From positions 1 through 35,307 of the forward strand of contig CAKTOK010000012.1 in assembly GCA_934589835.1 (NCBI GenBank): DNA of 35,307 bases, written 5' to 3'. This DNA comes from an uncultured Oscillospiraceae bacterium (GTDB lineage Bacteria > Bacillota > Clostridia > Oscillospirales > Oscillospiraceae). The translations under genes were made by a program, and so were the position numbers. How positions within the stretch are numbered: position 1 is the first letter of the stretch; the number at the start of each line of letters is the position of its first letter. The notes under the pieces were generated by a model. The model had not been told where the DNA came from and made no database searches. It saw only the letters and a program-made list of their open reading frames with translations. Shown one piece after another: positions 16,166-24,413 of this stretch.

Positions 16166-17584
16166 CTACAAATCAATGTCAGGAGCTTCGCCGGAGGCGC
16201 CTTCGAGCAGCGGGCGAACCTTGTGCAGGAACGCGTCCACCTGCTCCGGGCAGCGGCCGATATAGGCATCTGGCTTCAGCAGGGCGGCGAGGTCCTCCGC
16301 ATCCATGGAAAACGCCGGTTCTGCCGCCAGCCGCTGCAGAAGATCGCAGGGCTCGCCCTCCTTCATCCTTGCGGAGGCCGCGTGGGAACAGCGGCGGATC
16401 ACCTCATGCAGCTCCTGCCGGTTCCCACCCCGCTTGACGGCCTCCATCAGCAGATTTTCCGTGGCGATGAAGGGCAGGTAGTCCTCAACGGCCTTGCCGA
16501 TGACCTTCTCATTTACAACAAGCCCGCGCGTCACATTTGTGCAAAGGCGCAGGATCGCGTCGGCGCAGAGAAACCCCTCCGGCATGGAGATACGGCGGTT
16601 GGCGGAGTCGTCCAGCGTGCGTTCCATCCACTGAACAGACGCCGTCATGTGGGCGTTTGCGGCGTCCAAAATCAGGTAGCGGGCTAAAGAACAGATTCGC
16701 TCACTTCGCATGGGGTTGCGCTTGTACGCCATGGCGGAGGAGCCGATCTGGTTTTCCTCAAAGGGCTCCTCCAGCTGCCGGTCGTGCTGCAGCAGGCGAA
16801 TGTCGTTTGCCATCCGATAGGCGCTCTGGGCAATAGAGGACAGACAGTTCAGGATGCGGCTGTCTACCTTTCGGGGATATGTCTGCCCGCAGACGTCAAA
16901 GCACTGTGCAAATCCGAATTCTGTGCAGATCTGCCGGTTCATCCGGTCGATCTTCTCCGTATCACCATCAAATAGCTCCAGAAAACTGGCCTCGGTTCCG
17001 GTGGTCCCGCGGCAGCCAAGGAATTTCATGTGCGCCAGCACAGAGTCCAGCTCCTCCAGATCGGAGAGAAGATCCTGCATCCAGAGGGTCGCCCGCTTGC
17101 CCACGGTAACGAGCTGGGCGGGCTGATAGTGGGTATACCCGAGGGTAGGCAGCGATTTGTACTTTTCTGCGAAGGCGGCTAAATTTTTCAGCACACACAG
17201 CAGCTCTTCACGCAGATAGCGCAGACCGTCGCGATACAGGATCAGATCCCCGTTGTCCGTTACATAGCAGCTTGTGGCACCCAAATGGATCACGCCGGCG
17301 GCGCCGGGTGCCGCTTTTCCGTAGGCGTAGACGTGCGCCATCACATCATGCCGAACCTCCCGCTCCCGCTGTGCGGCGCACGCAAAATCAATGTCATCTA
17401 TGTGCGCTTCCAGCTCCGCGACCTGCTCTGCCGTAATGGGCAGGCCGAGATCGTGCTCCGCCCGGGCCAGCGCGGTCCAGAGCCTGCGCCAGACCTGAAT
17501 GCGCTTTTTCTGGGAGAACAGATACAGCATCTCGTCTGAAGCATATCGGGATGACAGGGGCGATTCGTATTTTTCGTACATCAT
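16166..17584 (-). CDS. purB: Adenylosuccinate lyase
   Basis: Splits adenylosuccinate into AMP and fumarate (and SAICAR into AICAR and fumarate). The 472-residue product carries the superfamily blocks: IHLGATSCYVTDN at 99-111, GYTHYQPAQ at 149-157 with the catalytic-type His152, and the signature GSSAMAYKRNP at 281-291 holding the flexible serine loop. Two adjacent ATG codons (17584, 17581) share one AGAAAGGG site, so the exact start is uncertain by one codon. It is the third gene of the minus-strand asnB-purA-purB run, 81 bases after purA. Confidence 0.93.
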   Translation of the reverse strand: MMYEKYESPLSSRYASDEMLYLFSQKKRIQVWRRLWTALARAEHDLGLPITAEQVAELEAHIDDIDFACAAQREREVRHDVMAHVYAYGKAAPGAAGVIHLGATSCYVTDNGDLILYRDGLRYLREELLCVLKNLAAFAEKYKSLPTLGYTHYQPAQLVTVGKRATLWMQDLLSDLEELDSVLAHMKFLGCRGTTGTEASFLELFDGDTEKIDRMNRQICTEFGFAQCFDVCGQTYPRKVDSRILNCLSSIAQSAYRMANDIRLLQHDRQLEEPFEENQIGSSAMAYKRNPMRSERICSLARYLILDAANAHMTASVQWMERTLDDSANRRISMPEGFLCADAILRLCTNVTRGLVVNEKVIGKAVEDYLPFIATENLLMEAVKRGGNRQELHEVIRRCSHAASARMKEGEPCDLLQRLAAEPAFSMDAEDLAALLKPDAYIGRCPEQVDAFLHKVRPLLEGASGEAPDIDL

Positions 17585-17665
17585 GAGGACCCTTTCTCTG
17601 ATTGATTTCGCAGCAACAAGCCCTGCTGTATGGCGGAGCGTATCGGTATGGGGAACTTTTCCCGC

Positions 17666-18940
17666 TCACCGCGTGATGTACGCATCCCGCTCCGGCCCGA
17701 CGGATATGTAGCCGATGTGACAGCCGATGGCCCTTTCGATATACGCCACATAGGCCTGCGCCTGCGGGGGAAGCTCGTCCCATGTGCGGACGCCGGAGAT
17801 ATCACACTTCCAGCCGTCCAGATATTCTGTCACAGGCCGCGCAGCCTCCAGCTCTGCGGGAAAGGGGAAGTCTCCTGTTTCCGTCCCGTTGACCACATAT
17901 CCGGTACAGACGGGGATCTTGTCCAGATAGCTGAGAACATCCAGCTTGGTCAGCGCGATGGCGGTGGCACCCTGGATCTGTACGCCGTAGCGCGTGGCGA
18001 CCACATCAAAGGGGCCAACCCGGCGGGGCCGCCCTGTTTTTGCCCCGTACTCCGCGCCGGCCTCCCGCAGCCGATCGGCCTCGGGGCCTGTCCATTCACA
18101 AACAAAAGGCCCTTCGCCCACGCAGGTGGAGTAGGCCTTCACCACGCCCACGACCTCGTCCAGCTTGGCGGTGGGAAGGCCGGAGCCGACAGGCGCGTAA
18201 GCCGCCGCCGCGTTGGACGAGGTGGTGTAGGGATAAATGCCGTAATCCAGATCCCGCAGTGCGCCCAGCTGCGCTTCGAACAGGATGCTTTTCCCGTCCT
18301 GCGCGGCCTGACGCAGCCAGCTGCCGGTGTCGCAGATGAAGGGCTTCAGCTTCTCCCCGTAGGTGCGGAGATAGTCGCACAGCTGCGCCATGGTATAGGG
18401 CTTCGCACCGTAAACCCTGGTCAGGATCAGATTCTTCCATTCCAGCAGATCCGCCAGATGGCACGTTAAGCGCTCCGGAAAAAAGAGCTCTCCGGCTTGA
18501 ATCGTCTTTTTCTGGTATTTATCCGAATAGAACGGGGCGATCCCCTGCTTGGTGGAGCCGTACTTTTTGTCCTTCAAACGGGCTTCCTCCAGCTCGTCCA
18601 GCAGAATGTGCCACGGCAGCACCAGCGAGGCACGGTCGCTGATCTTCAGGTTTTCCGGCGTCACGGAGACACCCTTTGCCGTGACGCTGTTCAGCTCGGT
18701 GCAGAGGCTCTCCAGATCCAGCGCAACGCCGTTTCCCAAAATGTTGACGACACCCGGCCGGAAGATGCCGGAGGGAAGCAAATGCAGCGCAAATTTCCCG
18801 TATTCGTTGATGACGGTGTGCCCTGCGTTTCCACCGCCCTGATAGCGCACCACCACATCATAATCCCGCGTGAGGAGATCGACCATGCGCCCCTTTCCCT
18901 CATCTCCCCAGTTGATCCCGACAATGGCACAAGTTTTCAT
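17666..18940 (-). CDS. purA: Adenylosuccinate synthetase, divergent subfamily
   Basis: Joins IMP and aspartate using GTP to form adenylosuccinate. The 424-residue product has GDEGKG at 12-17 with Asp13, the NAGHT box with His41, STKQGIAP, and the aspartate-loop region KTGRPRRVGPFD. The family motif FEGAQG instead reads FEAQLG at 221-226, which shifts the Gln that contacts IMP in the E. coli enzyme; TTSSN after it is retained. Start: the ATG at 18938-18940 with GGGAGG eight bases upstream, not the longer upstream frame. It lies between asnB and purB on the same strand. Confidence 0.92.
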   Translation of the reverse strand: MKTCAIVGINWGDEGKGRMVDLLTRDYDVVVRYQGGGNAGHTVINEYGKFALHLLPSGIFRPGVVNILGNGVALDLESLCTELNSVTAKGVSVTPENLKISDRASLVLPWHILLDELEEARLKDKKYGSTKQGIAPFYSDKYQKKTIQAGELFFPERLTCHLADLLEWKNLILTRVYGAKPYTMAQLCDYLRTYGEKLKPFICDTGSWLRQAAQDGKSILFEAQLGALRDLDYGIYPYTTSSNAAAAYAPVGSGLPTAKLDEVVGVVKAYSTCVGEGPFVCEWTGPEADRLREAGAEYGAKTGRPRRVGPFDVVATRYGVQIQGATAIALTKLDVLSYLDKIPVCTGYVVNGTETGDFPFPAELEAARPVTEYLDGWKCDISGVRTWDELPPQAQAYVAYIERAIGCHIGYISVGPERDAYITR

Positions 18941-19035
18941 GGCTTGACCTCCCCAACCTTGATTTGCTGCTTTTTCGTGAAGCCGGCGCTTTGTCCGGCT
19001 GTTTTCCGCGGGTGGGCTGATGCACCTGCCCGCTG

Positions 19036-20616
19036 TTATTTTCCGCTGTCGCCGTAGTTGGCGAGTACCCGGGCGGAGGGGTCGTTCACATCGCAGCCCT
19101 TCCACGCCTTGTTGGGCATCCAGAAATCCGCGACCATCTCACTCTGGCCGGGGTAATATGTCTCGAAGATCTCGCGGTACAACAGGGACTCCTTGGTGAA
19201 GGGACGGGCGTGCACATACGCCTGACGCTTTTCCTCGAATTCTCTGTCGGTGTAGCGGTGCTCCGCGTAGTCCTTCAGGTAATCCACCATGGAATGCCCC
19301 ACCGCATCGGAAAATGCGGCCTTTTCCCGGTAAAGGATGCTGTGGGGAAGATAATCCCCCTCGAAGGCATGGCGAAGCAGGTATTTTCCTTTCCCGTATT
19401 TGTTCAGCTTCAGCTCCGGATCAATGTACATCACATATTCCACAAAATCCAAATCGCCGAAGGGTACCCGTGCCTCCAGAGAGTTGACGGAGATACAGCG
19501 GTCAGCCCGAAGCACATCGTACATGTGCAGCTCACGGATACGCTTGACCGCCTCCTTCTGAAATTCCGCCGCCGACGGAGCAAAGTCGGTGTACTTATAG
19601 CCGAACAGCTCGTCGCTGATCTCTCCGGTCAGCAGCACACGGATGTCGGTCTGCTGGTGGATGGCCTTACAGACCAGGTACATCCCCATGCTGGCTCGGA
19701 TGGTGGTGATGTCGTAAGTACCCAGCAGCGCGACCACCGTCTCCAGCGAGCCGATCACCTCCTCCGGCGTCATATAGACCTCCGTGTGTTGGCTGCCGAT
19801 ATAGTCCGCCACCTCTCTGGCGTACTTCAGGTCAATGGCGTCCTCGCTCATGCCGATGGCAAAGGTGCGGATCGGCTGGTCAGAGCATCGCTGCGCCACC
19901 GCGCACACCAGAGAGGAGTCCAGACCGCCGCTGAGGAGGAAGCCGACCTTGGCGTCGGACACCAGCCGCTTCCGGATGCCGGCGATGAGCTTTTCACGGA
20001 TGGTCGCGCACACGGTCTCCATGTCGTCCCGACACACCTCCCTGACGGCCGTAATATCCCGATAGCAGACGAATTTCCCATCCTTGTAATAGTGTCCCGG
20101 CGGGAACGGCATGATCTTCCCGCACAGGCCCACCAAGTTCTTGGGCTCGCTGGCAAAGAGGATGGCTCCGGAGCTGTCATAGCCGTAGTAAAGGGGACGG
20201 ATGCCGATGGGGTCACGGGCGGCGATATAGCTTTCCGCGTCCCCGTCGTACAGGATCAGCGCAAATTCTGCATCCAGCATCCGGAACATCTCCACACCGT
20301 ACTCCTGATACAGCGGGAGCAGGATCTCGCAGTCGGAGCCGCTCCGGAAGGAATAGCCCTTTGCCTGAAGCGCCTCCCTGAGCCGCTCGAACCCGTAGAT
20401 CTCGCCGTTGCAGACTACATAGCTGCTGCCCAGCCGGAAGGGCTGCATCCCCTCCGGCTGCAAGCCCATGATGGCCAGACGGTGAAAGCCCAGCAGCCCT
20501 TTTCCCGTGTCCACGATCCGGCTGTCATCAGGCCCGCGGGAGAGGGTCCTGTCGAAGCCCTTTTTGAACCGCTCATAGTCGGCATTTTCTGAGCAGTAGC
20601 CCATGATAGAACACAT
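19036..20616 (-). CDS. asnB: Glutamine-hydrolysing asparagine synthetase
   Basis: Makes asparagine from aspartate, ATP and glutamine. The 526-residue product starts Met-Cys, so Cys2 becomes the N-terminal nucleophile of the class II amidotransferase domain; CNGEIYG at 69-75 and DCEILLPLY support it. The synthetase domain has the pyrophosphatase loop SGGLDSS at 229-235, then LTGEISDELFGYKY and the EARVPFGDLDFVEYVM segment. The ATG follows GGAGG, which itself overlaps the stop codon of an upstream frame relic. First gene of the minus-strand operon. Confidence 0.95.
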   Translation of the reverse strand: MCSIMGYCSENADYERFKKGFDRTLSRGPDDSRIVDTGKGLLGFHRLAIMGLQPEGMQPFRLGSSYVVCNGEIYGFERLREALQAKGYSFRSGSDCEILLPLYQEYGVEMFRMLDAEFALILYDGDAESYIAARDPIGIRPLYYGYDSSGAILFASEPKNLVGLCGKIMPFPPGHYYKDGKFVCYRDITAVREVCRDDMETVCATIREKLIAGIRKRLVSDAKVGFLLSGGLDSSLVCAVAQRCSDQPIRTFAIGMSEDAIDLKYAREVADYIGSQHTEVYMTPEEVIGSLETVVALLGTYDITTIRASMGMYLVCKAIHQQTDIRVLLTGEISDELFGYKYTDFAPSAAEFQKEAVKRIRELHMYDVLRADRCISVNSLEARVPFGDLDFVEYVMYIDPELKLNKYGKGKYLLRHAFEGDYLPHSILYREKAAFSDAVGHSMVDYLKDYAEHRYTDREFEEKRQAYVHARPFTKESLLYREIFETYYPGQSEMVADFWMPNKAWKGCDVNDPSARVLANYGDSGK

Positions 20617-20628
20617 TGCATTGACCTC

Positions 20629-20736
20629 CTAAATCGTATCCGTCAGCAGCTCCGAGATTGCGTCCGGTATGGTACGCAGGTTGAACAGACCTCGCTTCTC
20701 CGCGGCGATCTCAGTCAGCGGCCTGACTTCCCAATA
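20629..20736 (-). pseudogene. Possible 3' relic of a gene upstream of asnB
   Basis: An open frame of 35 codons with no usable start codon reads like coding sequence (EVRPLTEIAAEKRGLFNL, then IPDAISELLTDTI) and stops in a TAG that overlaps the asnB ribosome site, as coupled genes do. It is therefore probably the tail of a lost gene. I do not recognise the family, and chance coding character cannot be excluded in such a short stretch. Confidence 0.3.
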
Positions 20737-20772
20737 TTACCGGTACAGTCGCCATAGCAGGTCTTTCTTTCG

Positions 20773-20827
20773 AAAAAAGAGACAGTGGCGTTACGGAAGG
20801 CTCTGCCTCCGAGACGCCACTGTCTCT
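20773..20827 (-). terminator. Terminator hairpin at the very start of the asnB leader
   Basis: A 14-bp perfect stem (20778-20791 with 20814-20827), extended by an inner GC stem with one bulge, is followed on the minus strand by six T (20773-20778). It begins only about five bases after the predicted transcription start of the promoter at 20839-20867. It therefore either attenuates asnB-purA-purB or ends an approximately 60-nt RNA. Confidence 0.7.
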
Positions 20828-20838
20828 CAATACCGCAA

Positions 20839-20867
20839 AATATACATTCCGCGGCACGGAAAGTCAA
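20839..20867 (-). promoter_or_regulatory. Sigma-A-type promoter for asnB-purA-purB
   Basis: On the minus strand, TTGACT (20862-20867), exactly 17 bp, and TATATT (20839-20844). It is the best promoter match in the divergent region and points at asnB, with a leader of about 215 bases. Confidence 0.7.
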
Positions 20868-20892
20868 CTGTCGATTTGTTGAAAATCCTATT

Positions 20893-20919
20893 TTGACAGG
20901 ATGCGATTTTTGGTAAATT
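20893..20919 (+). promoter_or_regulatory. Possible promoter for the glutamate synthase operon
   Basis: A perfect TTGACA (20893-20898) is followed after a short 15-bp spacer by TAAATT (20914-20919). The spacing is below the ideal, so strength is uncertain; it would give a leader of about 115 bases before the first gene at 21040. Confidence 0.4.
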
Positions 20920-20962
20920 GTAACCTTGTAAAACGGCAGTTTTTTTCGTATTTTAGACAATG

Positions 20963-21026
20963 AACGAGGATGTTCTGCGGAGTAAGTGCGCTTTTTCCGC
21001 AAACACGCCCCGTTCTTTTCTTTTTT
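20963..21026 (+). terminator. Leader attenuator hairpin before the glutamate synthase operon
   Basis: An outer stem (20963-20969 with 21008-21014, one mismatch) and an inner stem (20976-20981 with 20996-21001) are followed by a T-rich tract (CTTTTCTTTTTT, 21015-21026). The ribosome site of the first gene begins right after it. A terminator placed between promoter and first gene suggests conditional antitermination, and the operon's last gene encodes an ANTAR protein. Confidence 0.5.
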
Positions 21027-21039
21027 AGGGGGTGGGAAT

Positions 21040-22134
21040 ATGAACAAAATCGAGGGACAGGTCCGGATTCCATCCGGCTGTGCGATCGCCGCTGTGATTT
21101 CCAGAGAAGGGCGTCTTATGACCGGAGAAGCGATCATCGAAAGCATGAAGCCCATGCACGACCGTTCCAACGGATTGGGAGGCGGCTTCGCGGCTTACGG
21201 GATCTATCCGGAGTATCGGGACGTTTTTGCTCTGCATATGTTTCTGGACGACCGCGCCGCCAGAAAAAACTGTGAAGCCTTTCTGCGGGAGACGATGGAG
21301 ATCGTCCGCGAGGAGCGGATCCCCACTCGGAAGACGCCTGCCATTACGGACGAGCCGCTGATCTGGCGCTTTTTCGTGACGCCGCTGCACAGTGTGCTGG
21401 CCTCCATGCAGATAGACGAGGAGGAGTGCGTGGCCCGCACCGTTATGGCGATCAACACACGGATGAAGGGCGTGTACGTTTTTTCCAGTGGAAAAAATAT
21501 GGGAGTGTTCAAGGCGGTGGGGTTTCCGGAGGATGTGGGACACTTCTACCGTCTGGAGGAGTATGCGGCTTACAGCTGGACGGCGCACGGGCGGTATCCC
21601 ACCAATACGCCGGGCTGGTGGGGCGGCGCACATCCATTCGCCCTGCTGGATCGCTCCATCGTCCACAACGGGGAGATATCCTCCTACGACGCCAACCGCC
21701 GCTTCATGGAGATGTTCGGCTATCGGTGTACCTTGCAGACGGATACAGAGGTCATCACCTATATCGCCGATTATCTTCTCCGCAGGCAGGGGCTTTCTCT
21801 GGAGGAGCTGTCCGCGGTGATCGCGGCCCCCTTCTGGTCCACCATCGAGACGAAAAGCGAGCCGGAGCAGGCGAAGCTCCGGTATCTCCGCACCGTGTTC
21901 TCCAGCCTTCTAATCACGGGCCCCTTTTCCATCATTCTGGGCTTTACGGGCGGTTTGATGGCATTGAACGACCGGCTGAAGCTGCGTAGTCTGGTGGTGG
22001 CGGAAAAGGATGACAAGGTCCTGATCGCCAGCGAGGAAGCCGCGATCCGAGCTATGGAGCCGGACGCGGAAAATCTGTTTGCCCCCGCCGGCGGCGAACC
22101 GGTGATCGTGCGGGTGAAGGAGGGACGGTACTGA
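21040..22134 (+). CDS. Glutamate synthase-type class II glutamine amidotransferase subunit
   Basis: Releases ammonia from glutamine for the partner synthase subunit. In this 364-residue protein the nucleophile is predicted to be Cys14, exposed after removal of a 13-residue leader (PSGC). The class II blocks HGRYPTNT (183-190) and HNGE (209-212) plus DTEVI are present. This is the stand-alone amidotransferase of archaeal-type glutamate synthase (related to GlxB/MgsA), rather than the start of a large GltB. The ATG follows AGGGGGTGGG. Its TGA stop shares a base with the next ATG. Confidence 0.88.
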   Translation: MNKIEGQVRIPSGCAIAAVISREGRLMTGEAIIESMKPMHDRSNGLGGGFAAYGIYPEYRDVFALHMFLDDRAARKNCEAFLRETMEIVREERIPTRKTPAITDEPLIWRFFVTPLHSVLASMQIDEEECVARTVMAINTRMKGVYVFSSGKNMGVFKAVGFPEDVGHFYRLEEYAAYSWTAHGRYPTNTPGWWGGAHPFALLDRSIVHNGEISSYDANRRFMEMFGYRCTLQTDTEVITYIADYLLRRQGLSLEELSAVIAAPFWSTIETKSEPEQAKLRYLRTVFSSLLITGPFSIILGFTGGLMALNDRLKLRSLVVAEKDDKVLIASEEAAIRAMEPDAENLFAPAGGEPVIVRVKEGRY

Positions 22135-23639
22135 TGGGGATCGACTATATCTATCCGCAATTTGAGGTCATTCGCCGCGCGGAGCGGTGTACCAACTGCC
22201 GCATCTGCGAGAGGCAGTGCGCCAACGGTGTCCACCGGTTCGATGCGGACAGGAAAACCATGGTCAGCGATGAGAGCAAATGCGTCAACTGCCAGCGATG
22301 CGTCTGCTTTTGCCCCACCCACGCGCTGAAGATACAAAAGAGCAGCTGTGCGCTCCGGGAAAACGACAACTGGGACGAGGACACCGTCAAGGAGCTTTAC
22401 CGGCAGGCCGGGAGCGGCGGCGTGCTGCTGTCCTCTATGGGAAACCCGAAGCGCTTTCCGGTCTATTGGGACAAGATACTGATCAACGCCTCGCAGGTGA
22501 CGAACCCGCCCATTGACCCTCTGCGGGAGCCTATGGAGACAAGGGTATTTCTGGGCAGGAAGCCGGAGCGTATACAGAGAGAGCCGGACGGGCGGCTGAG
22601 CTGTGATCTGCCGCCGCAGCTCCAGCTGTCCATGCCTGTTTTGTTCTCCGCCATGAGCTATGGCTCCATCAGCTACAACGCCCACGCCTGCCTTGCCAGA
22701 GCAGCGCGGGAGCTTGGGATCTGCTGCAATACCGGCGAGGGCGGGCTCCACGAGGATTTTTATGACTACGGTGAAAACACCATCGTACAGGTCGCCTCCG
22801 GACGGTTCGGCGTACATAAGCGGTATCTGAATGCCGGCGCGGCCATTGAGATCAAAATGGGGCAGGGTGCAAAGCCCGGTATCGGCGGACACCTGCCGGG
22901 GGCTAAGATCGTCGGCGACATCTCCCGCACCAGAATGGTGCCGGAGGGGACCGACGCCATCTCTCCCGCGCCCCACCACGACATTTACTCCATTGAGGAT
23001 CTGCGGCAGCTGGTTTATTCCCTGAAGGAGACGACCGCCTACCAAAAGCCGGTTATCGTCAAGGTGGCAGCCGTCCACAACATTGCGGCCATCGCCAGCG
23101 GGATCGCCCGCAGCGGCGCGGATATCATCGCCATCGACGGCTTCCGGGGCGGCACCGGCGCGGCCCCTACCCGCATCCGGGATAATGTGGGGATCCCCAT
23201 CGAGCTGGCGCTGGCCGCGGTGGATCAGCGGCTGCGGGAGGAGGGGATACGCAATCATGTGTCCCTGATCGCCGGCGGCAGCATCCGTTCCTCTGCCGAT
23301 GTGGTCAAGGCCATTGCACTGGGGGCGGACGCCTGCTACATCGGCACGGCCGCCCTGCTGGCGCTGGGATGCCATCTGTGCAGAAGCTGCCAGACCGGGC
23401 TTTGTAACTGGGGGATCACCACCCAGAGACCGGAGCTGGTCAAGCGGCTGGATATTGACGAGGGGAGCCGGCGGCTTGTCAATCTGATGACCGCGTGGCG
23501 GCACGAGATCAAGGAGATGATGGGCGGCATGGGCATCAACTCCGTGGAGGCGCTGCGGGGAAACCGCTTGATGCTTCGCGGTGTCGGCTTGACGGACAGA
23601 GAATTGCATATCCTCGGAATTTCTCATGCCGGAGAGTAA
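22134..23639 (+). CDS. Archaeal-type glutamate synthase catalytic subunit with ferredoxin domain
   Basis: Forms glutamate from 2-oxoglutarate and ammonia at an FMN site. The 501-residue product opens with a two-cluster [4Fe-4S] domain (Cys19, 22, 25, 29 and Cys50, 53, 56, 60). The FMN-binding barrel follows (FSAMSYGSISYNAHA, CCNTGEGG, GQGAKPGIGGHLPG, AIDGFRGGTGAAP). A further cysteine set (CHLCRSCQTGLCNWGI) corresponds to the iron-sulfur site of GltB. Electrons probably arrive through the N-terminal clusters, since no GltD-type flavoprotein gene is present here. Overlaps the amidotransferase gene by one base. Confidence 0.92.
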   Translation: MGIDYIYPQFEVIRRAERCTNCRICERQCANGVHRFDADRKTMVSDESKCVNCQRCVCFCPTHALKIQKSSCALRENDNWDEDTVKELYRQAGSGGVLLSSMGNPKRFPVYWDKILINASQVTNPPIDPLREPMETRVFLGRKPERIQREPDGRLSCDLPPQLQLSMPVLFSAMSYGSISYNAHACLARAARELGICCNTGEGGLHEDFYDYGENTIVQVASGRFGVHKRYLNAGAAIEIKMGQGAKPGIGGHLPGAKIVGDISRTRMVPEGTDAISPAPHHDIYSIEDLRQLVYSLKETTAYQKPVIVKVAAVHNIAAIASGIARSGADIIAIDGFRGGTGAAPTRIRDNVGIPIELALAAVDQRLREEGIRNHVSLIAGGSIRSSADVVKAIALGADACYIGTAALLALGCHLCRSCQTGLCNWGITTQRPELVKRLDIDEGSRRLVNLMTAWRHEIKEMMGGMGINSVEALRGNRLMLRGVGLTDRELHILGISHAGE

Positions 23640-23673
23640 TTTAGGATAGAAAATTGACGGGAGGTGTGGTATC

Positions 23674-24396
23674 ATGTTTCATATCGATGCATCACGACTG
23701 GATCATCGCCAGTTGAATGAGCAGATCCGGCAAAGCTCCGGTGCACTGCTGATCACCGGCTGCCTTGGGCAGCGATTCATCGGCGCCGGGGCGGAGCAGG
23801 GGCTTCTGGAGATCACGGGGACGCCGGGGAATGCGCTGGGCGCCTATCTGGACGGCGCCTGCATCGAGGTGCGCGGCAACGCGCAGGACGCCGTCGGCGA
23901 TACGATGAACGGCGGACGGATCATCGTCCACGGCAGCATCGGCGATGCGGCGGGATACGCCATGCGGGGCGGCGAGATCTATGTACAGGGGGATGCCGGC
24001 TACCGTGCGGGCATCCACATGAAGGCTTACGGCGATAAGGTACCGGCGCTGGTCATCGGCGGTAGGGCGGGAAGCTTTTTAGGAGAATATCAGGCGGGCG
24101 GGATCATCCTCGTTTTGGGGCTGTCCCAAACGGATCGACCCATCGTGAGTAATTTTCCCTGTACCGGTATGCATGGGGGAAAGCTCTATCTGCGCTCAGA
24201 CGGCAGCGGCCTGCGGCTTCCCGGACAGGTCAAAGCGCGGCCGGCCGGAGAGGATGACCTGGCCGAGATCAGCAACTATGTGCAGAGCTACTGTGCATTT
24301 TTTGGAGGAGATCTGGATGCCATCATGGACGCACCCTTTACCGTGATCACACCGGATACGAAGAACCCCTATCGCCAGATGTATGTTTTGAATTAA
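23674..24396 (+). CDS. Glutamate synthase GXGXG-domain subunit
   Basis: A 240-residue protein made of the right-handed beta-helix found at the C-terminus of GltB and in FwdC. The repeating turns are visible: GNALGAYLDGACIEVRGNAQD, split over about 50-71, then MNGGRIIVHGSIGDAAGYAMRGGEIYVQGDAGYR with GxxGxxxxxG spacing. It serves a structural role linking the amidotransferase and synthase sites. The ATG has GGGAGGTG upstream, 34 bases after the synthase gene. Together the three genes make one split enzyme. Confidence 0.9.
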   Translation: MFHIDASRLDHRQLNEQIRQSSGALLITGCLGQRFIGAGAEQGLLEITGTPGNALGAYLDGACIEVRGNAQDAVGDTMNGGRIIVHGSIGDAAGYAMRGGEIYVQGDAGYRAGIHMKAYGDKVPALVIGGRAGSFLGEYQAGGIILVLGLSQTDRPIVSNFPCTGMHGGKLYLRSDGSGLRLPGQVKARPAGEDDLAEISNYVQSYCAFFGGDLDAIMDAPFTVITPDTKNPYRQMYVLN

Positions 24397-24413
24397 GGAA
24401 AGCAGGTGGGAAC

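Noticed and set aside
20778..20827. Hairpin upstream of asnB as a T-box riboswitch
   Set aside because: No T-box sequence (AGGGTGGNACCGCG type) or specifier stem is present in the leader.
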